A stretch of 64,000 nucleotides of DNA, taken from Burkholderiales bacterium. GTDB taxonomy: Bacteria > Pseudomonadota > Gammaproteobacteria > Burkholderiales > Burkholderiaceae_C. Below, piece after piece: positions 9,204 through 17,004 of the stretch. Position 1 is the first letter of the stretch. Each line of letters begins with the position of its first letter. The translations under genes and the position numbers were made by a program. A model generated the notes under the pieces. It saw only the letters and a program-made list of their open reading frames with translations. It did no database searches and was not told the DNA's origin. The DNA lies in the NCBI GenBank assembly GCA_026400105.1, contig JAPLPQ010000087.1, positions 1 through 64,000 of the forward strand, in the 5' to 3' direction.

Positions 9204-10184
9204 TCAGATGACGAAAATAGATGAGCCCGTGGTCTTGCGGGACTCGAGATCACGGTGTGCCTGGACGGCATCCTGCAGGGCGTAGTGCTGGTTGATCTCG
9301 ATCTTGATTCGGCCTGATGCCACGTGATCGAAGATCTCGGCAGCCAGATCGGCCTTCTCTGCCGGGTCCGAGATGTAGTCGGCCAGTGCCGGACGGGTCA
9401 GGTAGAGCGACCCCTTCATCGCCAGGAGCTGGGGATCGAATGGCGGGATGGTGCCGCTGGCCGTGCCCACACATACCATCAGACCCCGACGCTTGAGGGA
9501 GTCCAGCGATGCCATGAAAGTGGTTTTCCCGACACTGTCGAAAACCACGTTCACCCCAGCACCATCGGTGATTTCACGCACGCGTTTGGCCACGTCTTCG
9601 TGGCTGTAGTTGATGGTGTGCGCGCAACCATGGGCGCGGGCGATGTCGGCCTTTTCTTCGGTCGAGACTGTGCCGATGACCGTCAGGCCCAGCAGCTTGG
9701 CCCATTGCGACACGATCAGTCCCACACCACCGGCTGCCGCGTGCAACAAGAGCGTGTCGCCGGGCTTGAAGTCGTAAATGCGGCGCATCAGGTAGGCCGA
9801 TGTCAGCCCGCGCATGGTCATGGCGGCAGCGGTCTCGAAGGAGATGGCCCCGGGCAGTTTGATCAGCGGTGCGGCAGCAATCAGACGTTCCGTGCTGTAG
9901 GCGCCCAAGGTATTGAGGAAGCCGGTGTAGGTCACCCGGTCTCCCACGGCCACGTTGGTGACACCAGCACCTACCGCTTGCACGATGCCAGCCCCCTCCA
10001 CGCCAATGCCGCTTGGCAAGGGAACCGGGTAGGTGCCGTTGCGAAAGTAGGTATCGGCGTAATTCAATCCCACGGCTACGTGGCGCAACCTGACCTGGCC
10101 CGGGCCGGGATCGCCCACTTCGGTCTTCTCGACACGCAACACCTCGGGTCCGCCCGTGTTGTGCAGTTTTACAGCAATCGTCAT
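9204..10184 (-). CDS. NADPH:quinone oxidoreductase, zinc-free MDR family
   Basis: This is a cytosolic zeta-crystallin/QorA-like medium-chain reductase of 326 residues. The N-terminal GroES-like half has GLNYADTYFRNG and PSGIGVEGAGIV. The Rossmann motif is HAAAGGVGLIVSQWAKLLG. The structural and catalytic zinc cysteines of alcohol dehydrogenases are absent. The ATG at 10184 has a good AAGGAGA ribosome site. The longer open frame upstream lacks one. It is the first gene of the eight-gene operon and is divergent from the first AraC regulator. It may reduce a quinone or an enone intermediate of the pathway. Confidence 0.87.
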   Translation of the reverse strand: MTIAVKLHNTGGPEVLRVEKTEVGDPGPGQVRLRHVAVGLNYADTYFRNGTYPVPLPSGIGVEGAGIVQAVGAGVTNVAVGDRVTYTGFLNTLGAYSTERLIAAAPLIKLPGAISFETAAAMTMRGLTSAYLMRRIYDFKPGDTLLLHAAAGGVGLIVSQWAKLLGLTVIGTVSTEEKADIARAHGCAHTINYSHEDVAKRVREITDGAGVNVVFDSVGKTTFMASLDSLKRRGLMVCVGTASGTIPPFDPQLLAMKGSLYLTRPALADYISDPAEKADLAAEIFDHVASGRIKIEINQHYALQDAVQAHRDLESRKTTGSSIFVI

Positions 10185-10321
10185 GTGCTGGTCTCCTTCG
10201 TTTAATGGGAGCAACTGTAGGTAGCGAGCAAGAATCGCGTTTTGCAATTTACGACATGGTTTTGATAATTCGCGCCAAGATCCCCACAGCCATCCACTGC
10301 CACCGTTACTGACTCGAAGGC

Positions 10322-10349
10322 CACTTGCTGCCGACAGCTACACTTGCTG
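10322..10349. promoter_or_regulatory. Pair of direct repeats in the control region upstream of the left operon
   Basis: CACTTGCTG occurs twice, at 10322-10330 and 10341-10349, 19 bases start to start, so both lie on nearly the same face of the helix. They sit in the 355-base gap between the quinone oxidoreductase start and the AraC gene. AraC-type regulators often bind such spaced direct repeats. No other strong signal is obvious in this gap apart from the small open frame listed separately. Confidence 0.35.
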
Positions 10350-10351
10350 GC

Positions 10352-10543
10352 ATGAAGCCCAAGCCACCGCACCAGTCCGAACCGCCGCCGGCAACGGCGG
10401 TGAAGGTCCTCCATGCGGTCATCGGCGCGTCCTGGCACCGGATGCAAGCGATGCGGCAGCGGCTGCAGCGGCCGATCCACGCCCGAGGGGCCCTGGCCCA
10501 TGCACTCCGGGGGCGCCTGAATAGCGACGAATCCCCGTCATGA
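10352..10543 (+). CDS. Possible 63-residue small protein overlapping the AraC start
   Basis: This short frame begins MKPKPPHQSEPPP and ends in the ATGA shared with the AraC gene start. Most of its third codon positions are G or C, as in real genes of this region, and the stop/start overlap resembles translational coupling. Against it, no clear ribosome site precedes the ATG, and I recognise no family. The C-terminal half is basic with many Arg and Gln. It may be a leader peptide, a remnant of a lost gene, or chance. Confidence 0.35.
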   Translation: MKPKPPHQSEPPPATAVKVLHAVIGASWHRMQAMRQRLQRPIHARGALAHALRGRLNSDESPS

Positions 10544-11538
10544 ATGGAATGATGAGGGCGGCAGTCCTGACCAATTTCCTGGATGTCGCCAGGGATCTGG
10601 GGGGGAATCCTGCAGAGCTGCTTCGAGAGGCGCGGCTGAGCCGTGCCGTGCTGGAAAACCCTGATCAAAGAATTGCGTCCGACACTGCCGTTGCCCTGCT
10701 GGAGGCGGCTGCCCAGGCCACCGCTTGTGACACTTTCGGTTTGCGCATGGCCGAATCAAGACAACTGTCGCACATGGGTGTGGTCAGCTTGCTGATCACT
10801 CACCAGCCCACCTTGCGCGATGCCCTGGTGACCACGATCCAGTACCGGCATTTGCTCAACAGCTCCCTGGCGATGCGGATCGAGGATGATGGCGAATGGG
10901 TGAACGTCAGGGAGGAAGTGGTGACCGACAGGCCCTCCCGGCAGGCGACGGAACTGGCCTTGGCGGTTCTGTTCCGCCTCTGCGCGGCGGTCTTGAACAC
11001 ACGTTGGCGGCCATACAGCGTGAACTTCACCCATTCCGCGCCGCGCGATCTCGCTTTGCACCGGCGCCTGTTCCCGTGCCGACTGGAGTTTGAAAGCGAT
11101 TTCAATGGCATCGTGTGCCGTGCCGTGGACTTGGATACGCCGAACCCGGCCGCCGATCCAGGGATGGCCCGATGTGTTCGCCAACTGCTGGAGGCCATGC
11201 CTACCTTGAACGATCCATCCACCGCGATGGAGGTGCGCAAGGCGATTTACCTGATGCTGCCCGCAGGCAGGGCCAACAGCATTTGCGTGGCCGAAGGCAT
11301 GGGCCTGAGCGTACGCAGCATGCAAAGGGCATTGGATTCAGCCGGAACCAGTTTCAGCGAGCTCCTGCACCAGGTCCGGGCTGAACTGGCCTCGTACTAC
11401 GTCGAGAACAAGAACTTGGAGCTGGGGCGTGTCGCCGGCTTGCTGGGCTATGGTTCGCATGCCGCGTTCACACGATGGTTTGTCAGCCAGTTTGGCAAGT
11501 CACCGAGTCAATGGCGCAGCAGAGGAATCAGGGGCTGA
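10540..11538 (+). CDS. AraC-family regulator with arabinose-binding-like N-terminal domain (first of two)
   Basis: This is a 332-residue DNA-binding regulator. The N-terminal part (residues about 20-200) matches the OruR/ArgR-type sensor domain. The C-terminal HTH_18 pair lies around ICVAEGMGLSVRSMQRALDSAG and LGRVAGLLGYGSHAAFTRWF, ending in GKSPSQWR. It is divergent from the eight-gene operon and is therefore the likely regulator of it, responding to the substrate or an intermediate. Its last 31 bases overlap the end of the second, oppositely oriented AraC gene, a paralogue of the same architecture. Confidence 0.88.
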   Translation: MNGMMRAAVLTNFLDVARDLGGNPAELLREARLSRAVLENPDQRIASDTAVALLEAAAQATACDTFGLRMAESRQLSHMGVVSLLITHQPTLRDALVTTIQYRHLLNSSLAMRIEDDGEWVNVREEVVTDRPSRQATELALAVLFRLCAAVLNTRWRPYSVNFTHSAPRDLALHRRLFPCRLEFESDFNGIVCRAVDLDTPNPAADPGMARCVRQLLEAMPTLNDPSTAMEVRKAIYLMLPAGRANSICVAEGMGLSVRSMQRALDSAGTSFSELLHQVRAELASYYVENKNLELGRVAGLLGYGSHAAFTRWFVSQFGKSPSQWRSRGIRG

Positions 11539-12560
11539 GCTGCCACCGGGGCAGGAACCGCCTTTTTGCGCCAGTCACTGGCACTGCACCCCATCTGCTG
11601 CCGGAACCAGTAGCCAAAGGCACTTGGAGTGGAAAACCCGAGCAACCCAGCGACCACTGACAAAGGCTGGTCCGTGTCGCGTATCTGACGCTGTGCCAAC
11701 TCCAGGCGCACCTCGTCCAGCAGCCGGGAAAACGTGCGACTTTCCTTTGCCAGGTAGCGGTGCAGGGTACGACGATCTATCCGCAAATGTGCCGCGACCT
11801 GTTGGGATGTACAGCGCCCGGCCGGCAACAAGGCGGCAATCAACTGGCGAACCGTTTCTTGCGTGTGATGAAGCTGCGTCTCCAGCGCCTGCTCCAGATA
11901 CTGGCGTGCCACATGTGCCAGCCCAGGGCCATTTCTTGGCTGAATGGTCTCCAGATCACCGCGTTTGCAGGCAATACCATTGAAGTTCAGGTTGAAAGTC
12001 ACCGTGGCGCCAAAGAACGCCTGGTGTGGCACCAGATCCGTGGGCGGGCGGTGCGCGAAACCGACACGCAATGGCTGCCATGCTTCACCCAGCAGTTCCC
12101 GAAGAATGCGAAACATCACACCCACCGCCAGCTCCATCGCTTGTCGCGTACGAGTGCCAGACGGAAGATGCATTTCTTCCCGGATGGTGATCGTGTCGGC
12201 GTTTTCCTCCAGCCTTGTGATCAACGAGGCATTGAGCAAGCGCAGGTAGCGGCACAGTGTCTCCAGTGCCTGGCGCGCGGTGGCTTCTTCCTTCAGCACC
12301 AGGCTGATCGGTCCCAGATTGGTGAAGCTGCGCTGGGCAGCCAGCCGCAATGCGAAGTCCTCGCACCCCGAGATTTCCGCACTTTTCTCCAGCAGCAGAA
12401 CCACGGCCTCCATTGGCAGAGGCATTTCAGACAGTTCCAGACAACGCAGCGGCAGTCCAGCGGATCGCAGCATCGCCACGGCATCCAGACCCACCGATTG
12501 GGCCACTTCTCTGTAGCCATGCAGGCTAGCGCTGCGTACGACACGTATAGGGGTTGTCAC
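11508..12560 (-). CDS. AraC-family regulator with arabinose-binding-like N-terminal domain (second of two)
   Basis: This is a roughly 350-residue regulator of the same architecture as its neighbour. The sensor half contains SLHGYREVAQSVGLDAVAML and FGATVTFNLNFNGIACKRGDLE. The HTH pair contains VAAHLRIDRRTLHRYLAKES and SVVAGLLGFSTPSAFGYWF. I start it at the GTG at 12560 because the residues before it (from a TTG at 12602) are not family-like and would cover the promoter gap. It is divergent from the acyl-CoA ligase gene and so probably controls the right-hand operon. Its 3' end overlaps the other AraC gene by 31 bases. Confidence 0.86.
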   Translation of the reverse strand: MTTPIRVVRSASLHGYREVAQSVGLDAVAMLRSAGLPLRCLELSEMPLPMEAVVLLLEKSAEISGCEDFALRLAAQRSFTNLGPISLVLKEEATARQALETLCRYLRLLNASLITRLEENADTITIREEMHLPSGTRTRQAMELAVGVMFRILRELLGEAWQPLRVGFAHRPPTDLVPHQAFFGATVTFNLNFNGIACKRGDLETIQPRNGPGLAHVARQYLEQALETQLHHTQETVRQLIAALLPAGRCTSQQVAAHLRIDRRTLHRYLAKESRTFSRLLDEVRLELAQRQIRDTDQPLSVVAGLLGFSTPSAFGYWFRQQMGCSASDWRKKAVPAPVAAQPLIPLLRH

Positions 12561-12647
12561 GGGGGTGTCCCAAATTCGATAGTGTCTGGCATAAATTATC
12601 AAGCAACTGGGACTGCTGCTTCATACCATCGCGCTCATATTTTCAGT

Positions 12648-12681
12648 AATCGGATGCCCAGAAGCGGCAACTCATCCGATT
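12648..12681. promoter_or_regulatory. Inverted repeat upstream of the acyl-CoA ligase gene
   Basis: AATCGGATG (12648-12656) and CATCCGATT (12673-12681) are perfect 9-base arms separated by 16 bases. The dyad ends 21 bases before the ligase ATG and directly before its ribosome site (AGAGGAAAAAGG). It could be a regulator binding site or a leader hairpin. Confidence 0.45.
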
Positions 12682-12702
12682 CCACCAGAGGAAAAAGGCA
12701 AT

Positions 12703-14343
12703 ATGAACGGATTGATGCAACAGCAACCACTGCTGATTTCTTCTTTTTTGCAAAATGCGCAACGTCACCATGGTGAACAACTGGTGGTGTCGCGCCGGGT
12801 GGAGGGCGACATTCACCGCTACACCTACCGTGACCTGGCCGCTCGGGCCCGTCGCATGGCCAATGCCTTGGCCGGTCTGGGCGTGAAACCGGCATCCCGC
12901 GTGGGTACCATGGCCTGGAACGGTTACCGCCACTTGGAGCTGTACTATTCCGTCTCGGGGTCGGGTGCTGTCCTGCACACACTCAACCCCCGGCTGCACC
13001 CGGACCAGGTGGTCTGGATCGCGGACCACGCCGAAGACGAGGTACTGTTCTTCGACAAGACTTTCTTGCCATTGATCGAGTCGGTGGCATCACGCCTGTC
13101 CACGGTCAAGCATTTTGTGCTGATGGTGGACAAAGGGCATATGCCCGAGCAGTCTACCATTGCCAACCTGCAGTGCTATGAGGACCTGATTGCCGGTGCC
13201 AGTGACGATTATGAATGGCCGGTGTTCGACGAGAACAAGGCGTCGAGCCTGTGCTACACCAGCGGGACGACGGGAAGCCCCAAGGGAGTGTTGTACAGCC
13301 ATCGCTCCACCGTGCTCCACACCTATGCTTCGGCACTGCCCGATGCGCTGAGCGTCTCCGCCCGGGACACGGTATTGCCCGTGGTACCCATGTTCCATGT
13401 CAATGCCTGGGGCTTTCCATATTCGGCCTGCATGGTCGGAGCCAAGCTCGTCTTCCCCGGACCTGGGCTGGACGGTGCCAGTCTTTATGAACTGTTCGAA
13501 TCCGAGGGCGTGACGGTTTCAGCCGGCGTGCCGACAGTCTGGCAGGGTCTGCTGAACCATGTCCAGAGCAATGGATTGCGGTTCAGCACCATGAAGCGCA
13601 CCATCATCGGCGGCTCGGCTTGCCAGCCTTCCATGATGGAGACCTTCGAGGACACCTATGGCGTGCAGGTCATCCATGCGTGGGGCATGACCGAGCTGAG
13701 CCCGGTGGGGACGGTGGGCATCCTGAAAGGGACGCAGTTGGGTTTATCCAGATCCGAACGCCGGGCGATACAGGCCAAGCAGGGACGTTCGGTCTGCGGC
13801 ATCGACATGAAAATCGTCGATGTGCAGGGCAATGATCTGCCCTGGGACGGCAAAACCGCTGGCGACCTGTTGGTGCGTGGTCACTGGGTGGTGCAGAACT
13901 ATCTCAAGGCAGAGGGTTCGCCGCTCGTGCAAAGCGGTCATCACCTGTGGTTTCCGACGGGCGACGTGGCCACGATCGATGCGGACGGCTTCATGAACAT
14001 CACCGACCGCAGCAAGGACGTCATCAAGTCGGGCGGGGAATGGATCGGTTCGATTGATCTGGAAAACATTGCCATGTCACATCCGGACGTGGTCATGGCG
14101 GCATGCGTCGGCGCGCGTCACCCCAAGTGGGACGAACGCCCGTTGCTGGTTGTGGTCAGGAAACCCGGCTCGGAAGTCAGCCGAGAGGAACTGCTGGGCT
14201 TCTATGAAGGCAAGATCGCCAGATGGTGGACCCCGGACGACATCGTATTTGTCGATGCCATTCCCCTGGGGGCCACCGGCAAGATGCTCAAACACAAGCT
14301 GCGCGACCAGTTCTGGAATTACTTGACCGAGCGCCAGGACTGA
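12703..14343 (+). CDS. AMP-forming acyl-CoA synthetase (fatty-acid/3-methylmercaptopropionate ligase-like)
   Basis: This ligase activates a carboxylic acid with ATP and CoA, the entry step of the island's pathway. The 546-residue protein has the P-loop [13 protein letters not shown], the HAWGMTE motif, the hinge region [30 protein letters not shown], and the C-terminal catalytic lysine in [13 protein letters not shown]. The overall form is that of the DmdB/medium-chain acyl-CoA synthetase group. A good ribosome site precedes the ATG. It starts the plus-strand operon, with the YeiH gene 4 bases behind it, and is divergent from the second AraC gene. Confidence 0.9.
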   Translation: MNGLMQQQPLLISSFLQNAQRHHGEQLVVSRRVEGDIHRYTYRDLAARARRMANALAGLGVKPASRVGTMAWNGYRHLELYYSVSGSGAVLHTLNPRLHPDQVVWIADHAEDEVLFFDKTFLPLIESVASRLSTVKHFVLMVDKGHMPEQSTIANLQCYEDLIAGASDDYEWPVFDENKASSLCYTSGTTGSPKGVLYSHRSTVLHTYASALPDALSVSARDTVLPVVPMFHVNAWGFPYSACMVGAKLVFPGPGLDGASLYELFESEGVTVSAGVPTVWQGLLNHVQSNGLRFSTMKRTIIGGSACQPSMMETFEDTYGVQVIHAWGMTELSPVGTVGILKGTQLGLSRSERRAIQAKQGRSVCGIDMKIVDVQGNDLPWDGKTAGDLLVRGHWVVQNYLKAEGSPLVQSGHHLWFPTGDVATIDADGFMNITDRSKDVIKSGGEWIGSIDLENIAMSHPDVVMAACVGARHPKWDERPLLVVVRKPGSEVSREELLGFYEGKIARWWTPDDIVFVDAIPLGATGKMLKHKLRDQFWNYLTERQD

Positions 14344-14347
14344 CGTC

Positions 14348-15379
14348 ATGCGAGTCATGAAACAACTTGTGGTGGAATTGGCGCCTGGCGTCCTGATCGC
14401 AGCCATCGTCTCGGTGGCAGCCCTGTCACTGTCCGAGCATTACGGTGCACCGGTGATGCTGTTTGCCCTGCTGATGGGCATGGCAATCAACTTTCTCTCG
14501 CAGGAGGGGCGGTGCAAGCCGGGCATCGAATTCACGGCGCGTCAGGTATTGCGTTGGGGTGTCGCATTGCTGGGCCTGAAGATCACCGCTGCCCAGGTGC
14601 AGGCCATGGGCTGGCAGCCGGTGGTGATGGTGATGGTGTCGGTGGCCCTGACCATTGTGTTTGGCATCGTGATGGCGAAGCTGATGGGCTTTCAGGCTTT
14701 CTTCGGCCTGCTCAGCGGGGGTTCGGTGGCCATCTGTGGTGCCTCGGCCGCACTGGCGCTTTCGGCAGCATTCCCCCATCACCCGCAGAAAGAGCGGGCC
14801 ACGCTCTTCACCGTCATCGGGGTGAGTACCTTGTCCACCATTGCCATGGTGCTGTATCCGGTACTGGTTCGCGCCTTGGGCCTGGACCCGCTCAACGCGG
14901 GGTTCTTCTTGGGGGGCACCATCCATGACGTGGCTCAGGTGGTGGGTGCCGGATACAGCATCGGGCCAGAAACCGGAGATGCCGCCACGGTGGTCAAGTT
15001 GATGCGCGTAGCCATGCTCGTGCCCGTGATCGCACTGGCTGCCTGGATGACCCTGCGCCATCACCGTCGCCAACAGGAGAGCAGCGTCTCTGCAGGCGGC
15101 AAGAGACCTCAACTGCTGCCCTGGTTCGCGGTCGCCTTCGTGCTGCTGGTCGCCATCAACAGCACGGGGTGGCTCCCCAAGCCATTGGTGAGCGCGGGCA
15201 ACGAGGTGTCACGCTGGTTCCTGGTCGCGGCCATGGCAGCCATCGGCATGAAGACTCACCTCAAGGACATTCTGACTGTTGGCTGGAAGCCGGTAGCACT
15301 GATGGTGCTTGAAACCCTGTTCCTGGCAGGTCTGTTCTACGGATTGATGTGGTTCGTCGGGCTGCACAGCCACGTTTAA
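14348..15379 (+). CDS. YeiH/UPF0324 family membrane protein, putative sulfate exporter
   Basis: This is a polytopic inner-membrane protein of 343 residues with about ten hydrophobic segments. Family signatures include LLMGMAINFL, RWGVALLGLKI, LLSGGSVAICGASAALAL and FFLGGTIHDVAQVVGAGY. The family (COG2855) is annotated as a putative sulfate exporter, and experimental support is thin. The start is at 14348 or the ATG three codons later. The 4-base gap to the ligase indicates co-transcription. In a pathway with a TauD-like dioxygenase it could export sulfite or sulfate released from the substrate. Confidence 0.86.
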   Translation: MRVMKQLVVELAPGVLIAAIVSVAALSLSEHYGAPVMLFALLMGMAINFLSQEGRCKPGIEFTARQVLRWGVALLGLKITAAQVQAMGWQPVVMVMVSVALTIVFGIVMAKLMGFQAFFGLLSGGSVAICGASAALALSAAFPHHPQKERATLFTVIGVSTLSTIAMVLYPVLVRALGLDPLNAGFFLGGTIHDVAQVVGAGYSIGPETGDAATVVKLMRVAMLVPVIALAAWMTLRHHRRQQESSVSAGGKRPQLLPWFAVAFVLLVAINSTGWLPKPLVSAGNEVSRWFLVAAMAAIGMKTHLKDILTVGWKPVALMVLETLFLAGLFYGLMWFVGLHSHV

Positions 15380-15415
15380 GCAGCCGCCTGCGAACCCTTG
15401 CAGTGTCGCAGGCGT

Positions 15416-15441
15416 CGATGTCGGCGTGGTGATCGACATCG
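15416..15441. promoter_or_regulatory. Stem-loop between the YeiH gene and the porin
   Basis: CGATGTCG (15416-15423) and CGACATCG (15434-15441) make a perfect 8-bp stem with a 10-base loop. No T-tract follows, so it is not a classical intrinsic terminator. It may be an mRNA processing or stability element that separates expression of the transporter and the porin. Confidence 0.35.
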
Positions 15442-15496
15442 TCATGACCAGCGCATCACCAGCGCACCCCTTGTTCCGTTGACAGAGGAGACATAA

Positions 15497-16612
15497 ATGA
15501 AAAATTCCAATTTCCCGCGCTTGATCGCAGCCACCACATTCACGCTGATAGGCTCTACCGCCTGGGCGCAGGACGCGACTTCCCAGGTACAACTTTTTGG
15601 TTCTGTGGCGGTATCAGCGCTGCGCATCAGCGTCAACAACAATGAAGCCTCCAGCACGAAATTGATATCCGGCCCCTGGAGCGGTCCCAGCGTCGGAATG
15701 CAGGGCAGCGAAGATCTAGGGGCGGGACTGAAGGCAAATTTCCGCATCGAGCATGGCGTGGATGCCTCCGACGGTTCGCGTGGACAAACGGCAGTGGCCC
15801 AGGCCAAGGCCTTTGACAAGGCCGCTTGGGTGGGAATCGGCAACCAGACCGTGAACCTGACCCTGGGCCGTCAAATCAACGCCGGCATCGACCGCATCGC
15901 TACCACCATGGACTTGTTCCAAGCCAGCGCCGATGGGCGCCAGATCCTGTCCATCCTGGCCATCAATGGAACCAACACTTTCGGCAGCTTCGACACCCGT
16001 GTTGACAAAAGCGCCAAGGTCCGCGTGAATGCAGGCAACGGATTCAACGGAAGCCTGAGCATCGCACGTGAAGTTCCCGGCACCATCGCTGGGAATAGCT
16101 ACGCCGTCGATTTTGGCCAGAACACCAGCCAGTATGGGATCGGCGCCTACTACATGAACTACGATGGCGCCGGCGCGCGCGTTGACTTCAGTCAACGCAC
16201 CTGGGGTGTCGGCGGCAACTATGACTTCGGCGTTGTGCGAGCTTATCTCCAATACATGGATGCCAGGCACGACAAGAGTCCATTCGGGGCCACACAACAG
16301 CACGACAAGGTCTGGGGCCTGGGTTTGGCGGCGCCATTGTCTCAGGCCTTCACCCTGAAGGCCGCCTACTACCTGGATCACAGCGATTCCGTCGGGGGTA
16401 AATCCCAGGGCGGAAATCGGAATACCGCGATTCTGATGGGAGACTACGCGCTGTCCAAACGCACGACGATTCAATCTGGCGTATACCGCAATGGTGTCTC
16501 GGGCGCCTTCTCCAGTGATCCGTTTGCCGTTGCGGTGAACGCATTGGTGGGAATTCCAGCAGGATCTACTGCCGCAACCAACTTCCTGGTTGGATTGACG
16601 CACCGCTTCTAA
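15497..16612 (+). CDS. Gram-negative outer-membrane porin, Burkholderiales type
   Basis: This is a trimeric beta-barrel porin of the Omp32/OpcP group, 371 residues. It has a signal peptide ending ...STAWA before QDATSQVQLFGSVAVSA. It shows alternating beta-strand composition, family motifs FRIEHGVDASDG and AWVGIGNQTVNLTLGRQ (the L3 constriction region follows), and a terminal phenylalanine in LTHRF needed for barrel assembly. A strong GAGGAGA site precedes the start. Its inclusion in the island suggests a dedicated outer-membrane entry route for an anionic substrate. Confidence 0.9.
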   Translation: MKNSNFPRLIAATTFTLIGSTAWAQDATSQVQLFGSVAVSALRISVNNNEASSTKLISGPWSGPSVGMQGSEDLGAGLKANFRIEHGVDASDGSRGQTAVAQAKAFDKAAWVGIGNQTVNLTLGRQINAGIDRIATTMDLFQASADGRQILSILAINGTNTFGSFDTRVDKSAKVRVNAGNGFNGSLSIAREVPGTIAGNSYAVDFGQNTSQYGIGAYYMNYDGAGARVDFSQRTWGVGGNYDFGVVRAYLQYMDARHDKSPFGATQQHDKVWGLGLAAPLSQAFTLKAAYYLDHSDSVGGKSQGGNRNTAILMGDYALSKRTTIQSGVYRNGVSGAFSSDPFAVAVNALVGIPAGSTAATNFLVGLTHRF

Positions 16613-16803
16613 CCAGCTTGCCGCCTGATTCCAATTCGAGCGGTCTAACAAGGTAGCCATCATTGCTCGTGAGACATGCAGCGCGTACTTGATCGGAGTA
16701 CCCTGCGCGTCTGGCCGACTGGCCCCTTTACGGTGAACATGAAGTGGTTCCAGTACGGTGGCCAGTGACAAGTGTTCTTCATCAACTTCAATTGCAGAAT
16801 TCT

Positions 16804-17004
16804 ATGAATCAAGCAGTCATTGTGTCCGTCGCGCGCATGCCGATTGGCCGAGCGCATGCAAGGGCATCCAATGCCAGCCAATCGCCCACGCTGCCGGGCC
16901 TCGCACTGATCGAAGGGCGCCGATGCGGTGTGCGTCATGCGGGGGTGACGATGTGCATGGGGGATGGCATGGGTGTTGCTGGGCGGTCCGAGGTGATGAC
17001 ATGA
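16804..17004 (+). pseudogene. Internally deleted thiolase remnant, 66 codons
   Basis: This short frame joins the two ends of a thiolase. It starts MNQAVIVSVARMPIGRA and continues to about SQSPTLPGLAL, as in acetyl-CoA acyltransferase N-termini. It then jumps to IEGRRCGVRHAGVTMCMGDGMGVAG, which is the C-terminal active-site segment. Roughly 310 internal residues, including the nucleophilic cysteine and the GHP histidine, are missing, yet the frame stays open. Its stop overlaps the next gene's start as ATGA, so its translation may still drive the dehydrogenase gene. Catalysis is impossible. Confidence 0.7.

Noticed and set aside
12561-12602. TTG start giving the second AraC regulator 14 extra N-terminal residues
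   Set aside because: The extra residues are not family-like and occupy the promoter gap. The GTG at 12560 begins at the expected place.
15380-15496. Intrinsic terminator between the YeiH gene and the porin
   Set aside because: A stem-loop is present but no T-tract follows it, so I listed it only as a regulatory or processing element.
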